Below, one piece after another: positions 60,423-64,000 of a DNA stretch of 64,000 nucleotides. A model generated the notes under the pieces. It saw nothing but the letters and a program-made list of their open reading frames with translations. It was not told where the DNA came from and did no database searches. A program made the translations under genes and the position numbers. Each line of letters opens with the position of its first letter. Within the stretch, counting starts at the first letter, position 1. This DNA comes from CAXTKD01 sp964244885. Lineage in GTDB: Bacteria; Pseudomonadota; Alphaproteobacteria; Sphingomonadales; Sphingomonadaceae. The stretch covers positions 310,001-374,000 of the forward strand of contig CAXTKD010000001.1 in assembly GCA_964244885.1 (NCBI GenBank), written 5' to 3'.

Positions 60423-61331
60423 ATGGCCGAAGCCGATCCCAGCACGATCCGAGTCCGCAAGCCCGACTGGCTGCGCGTCCGAGCGCCGACCAGCCCGGGT
60501 TTCGCCGAGACCCGCAAGCTGATGCGCCGCCTCAACCTCAACACCGTGTGCGAGGAAGCCGCCTGCCCGAACATCGGCGAGTGCTGGACCCAGAAGCACG
60601 CGACGGTGATGATCCTCGGCGACACCTGCACCCGCGCCTGCGCCTTCTGCAACGTCAAGACCGGCATGCCGAAGGCCGTCGACCGGAACGAGCCGGCGCA
60701 CGTCGCCGAAGCCGCCGCCGAGCTCGGCCTCGAGCATATCGTCATCACCTCGGTCGACCGCGACGATCTCGCCGACGGCGGCGCCTCGCAGTTCGTCGAG
60801 GTCATTCGCGAGCTTCGCGCCCGCGCGCCGAAGACCACGATCGAAATCCTGACGCCCGACTTCCGCAACAAGGCGCAGGCCGCGGTCGAGGCGATCGTCG
60901 AGGCGGGCCCCGACGTCTACAACCACAACCTCGAGACCGTGCCGCGCCTCTACCCGACGATCCGCCCCGGCGCGCGCTACTACGCCTCGCTCCGCCTCCT
61001 CGAGAGCGTCAAGCGCCACGACCCCAGGATCTTCACCAAGTCCGGCGTTATGCTCGGCCTCGGCGAGCAGCGGCTGGAGATCCATCAGGTGATGGACGAC
61101 ATGCGCTCCGCCGACGTCGATTTCCTGACGATGGGCCAGTACCTCCAGCCGACTCCGCGCCATGCCAAGGTGGAGGAGTTCGTCACGCCCGACGCCTTCA
61201 AGGCCTACGCCTCGATGGGCCGCGCCAAGGGCTTCCTGCTGGTCGCCGCCAGCCCGCTCACCCGGTCGAGCTATCACGCCGGCGCCGACTTCGCGAAGAT
61301 GCAGGCGGCGCGGCTGGCGCAGGCCGTCTGA
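60423..61331 (+). CDS. lipA: Lipoyl synthase
   Basis: A 302-aa radical-SAM enzyme that inserts two sulfurs into octanoyl groups to make lipoate. The auxiliary cluster ligands are CEEAACPNIGEC and the radical-SAM cluster is CTRACAFC. TMGQYLQPTPRHAKVEEFVT and the C-terminal SPLTRSSYHAG are diagnostic. ATG 60423. A COQ10/RatA-like gene follows 1 bp after the stop. Confidence 0.96.
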   Translation: MAEADPSTIRVRKPDWLRVRAPTSPGFAETRKLMRRLNLNTVCEEAACPNIGECWTQKHATVMILGDTCTRACAFCNVKTGMPKAVDRNEPAHVAEAAAELGLEHIVITSVDRDDLADGGASQFVEVIRELRARAPKTTIEILTPDFRNKAQAAVEAIVEAGPDVYNHNLETVPRLYPTIRPGARYYASLRLLESVKRHDPRIFTKSGVMLGLGEQRLEIHQVMDDMRSADVDFLTMGQYLQPTPRHAKVEEFVTPDAFKAYASMGRAKGFLLVAASPLTRSSYHAGADFAKMQAARLAQAV

Positions 61332-61332
61332 A

Positions 61333-61785
61333 TTGCCCCGCCACGCCGAAACCCGGCATCTGCCCTACAGCCCGGAACAGATGTTCGCGCTCGTCGCCGA
61401 TGTCGAGCGCTACAAGGAATTCCTGCCCTGGGTCATCGGCACCCGCGTACGCTCGCGCGACGAAAGCGCGATCATCGCCGACCTGATCGTCGGCTTCCGG
61501 GGCCTGCGCGAAACCTTCAGCTCGCGGGTCACCATGGAGCGCCCGGCGCACATCCATGTCGACTATCTCGAAGGCCCCTTGAAATTCCTCCGCAACGACT
61601 GGACCTTCCGCCCCGACGGGCAGGGCGGCACCCTCGTCGACTTCCTCGTCGAATTCGAATTCCGCTCGCGCCTCTTCGAAGCCATCGCCGGCACGATCTT
61701 CGGAGAGGCTGTGCGGAAGATGGTGGGGGCGTTCGAGACAAGAGCGGCGAAGCTCTACGGTGCCGGAGCTGCGGCCTCCGCGTAA
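61333..61785 (+). CDS. COQ10/RatA-like START-domain protein
   Basis: A 150-aa polyketide-cyclase/START-fold protein: HAETRHLPYSPEQMFALVAD then VERYKEFLPWV, and a C-terminal helix EAVRKMVGAFETRAAKLYG. COQ10 members bind ubiquinone; E. coli RatA is annotated as a ribosome-associated toxin. The Sphingomonadales copy after lipA is more likely a ubiquinone-binding protein. The start is TTG 61333, immediately after lipA. Confidence 0.85.
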   Translation: MPRHAETRHLPYSPEQMFALVADVERYKEFLPWVIGTRVRSRDESAIIADLIVGFRGLRETFSSRVTMERPAHIHVDYLEGPLKFLRNDWTFRPDGQGGTLVDFLVEFEFRSRLFEAIAGTIFGEAVRKMVGAFETRAAKLYGAGAAASA

Positions 61786-61801
61786 CGCCAACGCACAGAC
61801 G

Positions 61802-61852
61802 AGTCCCTCCCCCTTCAATGGGGGAGGTTAGGTGGGGGTGACACCGCCGGGC
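61802..61852. repeat. Family B repeat, half copy B4
   Basis: Only the right half of family B: agtccctcccccttcaatgg through ggtgggggtgacaccgccgg. The left half is missing. It separates the COQ10-like and M48 genes. Confidence 0.83.
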
Positions 61853-61922
61853 ATCGGGGGATTCCGGTTGCGTCACGAACCGATCCGCCCTCTTATCCAC
61901 CCAACGTACCTTGGGGGATTTC

Positions 61923-63110
61923 ATGGCCACTTTCGATCCGGAAGCCGCAACTGCCGCCTACATGGCGACTCTGTCGCCGGAGGCGCACGCCAAGGCGACC
62001 GCCTACACGCAGGGCGGTCACTGGCTGCTGCTCTGGGGCTGGCTGATCGGGGTCCTCGCCGCCTTCATCATCATTCGCTGGGGCATCCTGCCGCGCATCC
62101 GCAGCAAGCTCTCGGCCGCGAAGCCGCACCCCAATAGCGTCGCCTTCGCCTGCGTCGCCGCCTTCGTTCTCGTCGACTGGCTGATCGAGCTGCCGTGGGC
62201 GGTCTACGCCCGCTGGTGGCGCGAGCGGAGCTACGGCCTGACGACGCAGGCCTTCGCTGGCTGGTTCGGCGAGGCCCTGATCAATATCGCGATCGGCGTG
62301 GTCATCACCGGGCTGTTCTTCGTCGCGATCTACGCGCTCATCCGCCGCGCGCCGCGCACCTGGTGGATCTGGTCGGGCGGGGTCTCGGTTATCGGCATCA
62401 TCGTCCTGGTCGTGCTCGCGCCGATCTTCATCGAGCCGCTGTTCAACAAATACACGCCGGCGCCTCCGGGCGAGGTCCGCGACCAGGTCGTCGCGATGGC
62501 GAAGGAGGCGGGCGTCCCGTCGGACAAGATCTACGTCTACAACGGCTCGAAGCAGTCGGAGCGCTACACCGCCAACGTCTCGGGCCTGTTCGGCACGGCG
62601 CGAGTCGCGATGAGCGACACGATGTTCAAGCAGGGCGCCGACCTCGCCGAGGTGCGCGGCGTCGTCGGGCACGAGATGGGCCACTACGTCCGCCACCACA
62701 TCCTGTGGACCGCGGCGGCGCTCAGCCTGCTCGCGATCCTGACGTTCTGGCTCACCGACCGGCTGTTCCCGCTCGCCCGGCGCTGGATGGGCGCAGACGG
62801 GCTCGGCGGCATCGGCGATCCCGCCACCTTTCCGGTGCTGGTCGTCGTCGTATCGACACTCGGCCTGCTGGCGACGCCGATCACCAACAGCCTGACGCGC
62901 GTCACCGAGTCCGACGCCGACGCCTTCTCGCTGCGGCACGCGCACGAGCCCGACGGCCTGTCGAAGGCGCTGGTGAAGACGATCGCCTACCGCGCCTCGT
63001 CGCCATCGGTCATCGAGGAGACGATCTTCTACGACCACCCGAGCGTCCAGCGCCGGGTCCACCGCGCCATGCTGTGGAAGGCGGCGCACCCTGACCTCGT
63101 CGGCAAGTGA
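61923..63110 (+). CDS. M48 zinc metalloprotease (Ste24/CAAX-type)
   Basis: A 395-aa membrane protease of the M48A group. About seven hydrophobic segments are present; the zinc motif is VVGHEMGHYVRHH and the third ligand is in ESDADAFSLRH. Homologues include Ste24 and BepA/HtpX-related quality-control proteases. ATG 61923 follows GGGGG; TTG 61911 is possible. Its stop overlaps the next start as GTGA. Confidence 0.91.
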   Translation: MATFDPEAATAAYMATLSPEAHAKATAYTQGGHWLLLWGWLIGVLAAFIIIRWGILPRIRSKLSAAKPHPNSVAFACVAAFVLVDWLIELPWAVYARWWRERSYGLTTQAFAGWFGEALINIAIGVVITGLFFVAIYALIRRAPRTWWIWSGGVSVIGIIVLVVLAPIFIEPLFNKYTPAPPGEVRDQVVAMAKEAGVPSDKIYVYNGSKQSERYTANVSGLFGTARVAMSDTMFKQGADLAEVRGVVGHEMGHYVRHHILWTAAALSLLAILTFWLTDRLFPLARRWMGADGLGGIGDPATFPVLVVVVSTLGLLATPITNSLTRVTESDADAFSLRHAHEPDGLSKALVKTIAYRASSPSVIEETIFYDHPSVQRRVHRAMLWKAAHPDLVGK

Positions 63111-63763
63111 GCCGTTTCGTCGACCTGAGCCATGTCGTCGAGCACGGCATGGTCACCTACAAGGGCCTGCCGGCGCCGCTCATCTGCGATCACCTGTCGC
63201 GAGCGGCGTCGCGCGGCGTCTATGCGCCCGGCACCGAGTTCCAGATCGGCCGCATCGACATGGTGGCGAACACCGGCACCTATATGGACACGCCGTTCCA
63301 CCGCTACGCCGACGGCTACGACCTGACCGGCCTCGACCTCGATCGCATCTCCGACGTGCCGGGTGTCGTGGTGAGGGCAGGGGCCGTCACGGCCATCGGC
63401 CCCGACGTCTTCGCCGGTGTCGCGGTCGAGCATCACGCCGTCCTCGTCCACACGGGCTGGGACCGCCATTGGCGCACCCACGCCTATTTCGAAGGGCATC
63501 CGTTCCTGACCGAGGCGGCCGCCGTCCACCTGCGGGATCGCGGCGCGCTCGTCGTCGGCATCGACTCGCACAATATCGACGACACGAGCGGGAACACCCG
63601 CCCCGTCCATTCGACGCTGCTCGCCGCCGGCATCCCGATCGTCGAGCACATGACGGGCCTGTCGCCGCTCCCCGCAGGCCCGTTCCGCTTCACCGCGGTG
63701 CCGCCGAAGATAAAGGGCATGGGCACCTTCCCGGTTCGCGCCCATGCCCGCATCGAAGGCTAA
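63107..63763 (+). CDS. Cyclase-family protein with altered metal motif
   Basis: A 218-aa member of the cyclase/kynurenine-formamidase family (FVDLSHVVEHGMVTYKGLPAP start, HTGWDRHW, DSHNIDD). The usual metal motif HxGTHxDxPxH reads ANTGTYMDTPFHR: N55 and Y59 stand where two metal-binding histidines are expected, while D61 and H65 remain. Metal use and activity are therefore uncertain, so formamidase should not be assumed. GTG 63107 overlaps the protease stop. The end overlaps the convergent DUF1328 gene by 4 bp. Confidence 0.83.
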   Translation: MSRFVDLSHVVEHGMVTYKGLPAPLICDHLSRAASRGVYAPGTEFQIGRIDMVANTGTYMDTPFHRYADGYDLTGLDLDRISDVPGVVVRAGAVTAIGPDVFAGVAVEHHAVLVHTGWDRHWRTHAYFEGHPFLTEAAAVHLRDRGALVVGIDSHNIDDTSGNTRPVHSTLLAAGIPIVEHMTGLSPLPAGPFRFTAVPPKIKGMGTFPVRAHARIEG

Positions 63764-63936
63764 TCAGTTATCTTCTTCACCGCGAAGATGCCGAGCAGCA
63801 GGAACACCACGAAGATCGCGACCGCGATGAAGAACAGGATCTTGGCGATCCCGGCCGCCGCGCCGGCGAGCCCGGTAAAGCCGCACAGCCCGGCGACGAT
63901 GGCGACGACGGCGAAGATAAGCGCCCATTTCAGCAT
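63760..63936 (-). CDS. DUF1328 (YtjA-like) small membrane protein
   Basis: A 58-aa protein with two hydrophobic helices (MLKWALIFAVVAIVAGLCGF and AKILFFIAVAIFVVFLLLG) and a short basic tail VKKITD. The DUF1328 pattern is clear; function unknown, often linked to stress. ATG complement 63934-63936, with AGGGAG upstream on that strand. A near-consensus EcfG promoter lies about 30 bp upstream of the start. Confidence 0.88.
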   Translation of the reverse strand: MLKWALIFAVVAIVAGLCGFTGLAGAAAGIAKILFFIAVAIFVVFLLLGIFAVKKITD

Positions 63937-63967
63937 GATGTCGGCTCCCTGAGTTTGACGGTGGGGA

Positions 63968-63993
63968 TAACAGAAGGCGCGACGATGCGTTCC
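63968..63993 (-). promoter_or_regulatory. EcfG-type general stress promoter of the DUF1328 gene
   Basis: On the minus strand GGAAC (complement of 63989-63993), 16 bases, then TGTTA (complement of 63968-63972). It differs from GGAAC-N16/17-CGTT at one base. The DUF1328 start codon is about 31 bases further. Confidence 0.55.
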
Positions 63994-64000
63994 CCCTTTG

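Overview
The window is G+C-rich chromosomal DNA (about two-thirds G+C by eye) from an alphaproteobacterium, most likely Sphingomonadales (Sphingomonas or a near relative). The clues are a C4-pathway 5-aminolevulinate synthase, sdhC/D/A/B, a PEP-CTERM protein, the rpiB-glyA-nrdR-trmJ order, DciA beside mutY, sites resembling EcfG general-stress promoters, and many sphingomonad-style palindromic repeats. Nearly all of it is coding. No rRNA, tRNA, CRISPR array, insertion sequence or prophage was seen.

Layout. 1-9.6 kb: two cysteine desulfurases with a 2Fe-2S ferredoxin, mutY divergent from dciA, two DsbA-like thiol oxidoreductases, smc and a small basic protein. 9.6-16.1 kb: a luciferase-like oxidoreductase, an EamA exporter with a DUF1289 protein, a hotdog thioesterase and a MacA/MacB-type efflux operon. 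16-23.2 kb: a PEP-CTERM protein, then a 5-oxoprolinase followed by DUF969, DUF979 and DUF2891 genes that look like a pyroglutamate uptake and use locus. 23-29.7 kb: a soluble globin-coupled chemoreceptor and succinate dehydrogenase, with sdhCDA separated from sdhB by a decayed toxin-antitoxin pair and a lactate dehydrogenase-type gene. 29.8-37.8 kb: murI, acyl-CoA genes, hemA, rpiB-glyA-nrdR-trmJ and two small secreted paralogues. 37.8-49.9 kb: xthA, an S9 peptidase, rpsD, a secreted HExxH protein, valS, kynureninase, an amino-acid permease and an alpha/beta hydrolase. 50-64 kb: a Baeyer-Villiger-type monooxygenase with an NTF2-like partner, an ABC-F ATPase, an EF-hand lipoprotein, the ybbP-ybbA/tesA locus, an SDR, carbonic anhydrase, lipA, a COQ10/RatA-like protein, an M48 protease, a cyclase-family protein and a DUF1328 membrane peptide.

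The most unusual feature is the set of palindromic repeats: five families and 16 copies in 64 kb. Two copies of one family lie in frame inside housekeeping genes (a cysteine desulfurase and valS), a copy of another family supplies the C-terminal tail of a DUF1289 protein, and a third family interrupts the MacAB-type operon. This resembles the in-frame palindromic elements known from Rickettsia. Other points: a roughly 450-bp low-G+C segment inside valS that looks imported, an xthA gene whose only sensible start is ATC, a ParE-type toxin with one nonsense codon and a previously overlooked antitoxin, and three sites resembling EcfG promoters upstream of small proteins.

All calls come from reading the sequence; no database search was run.
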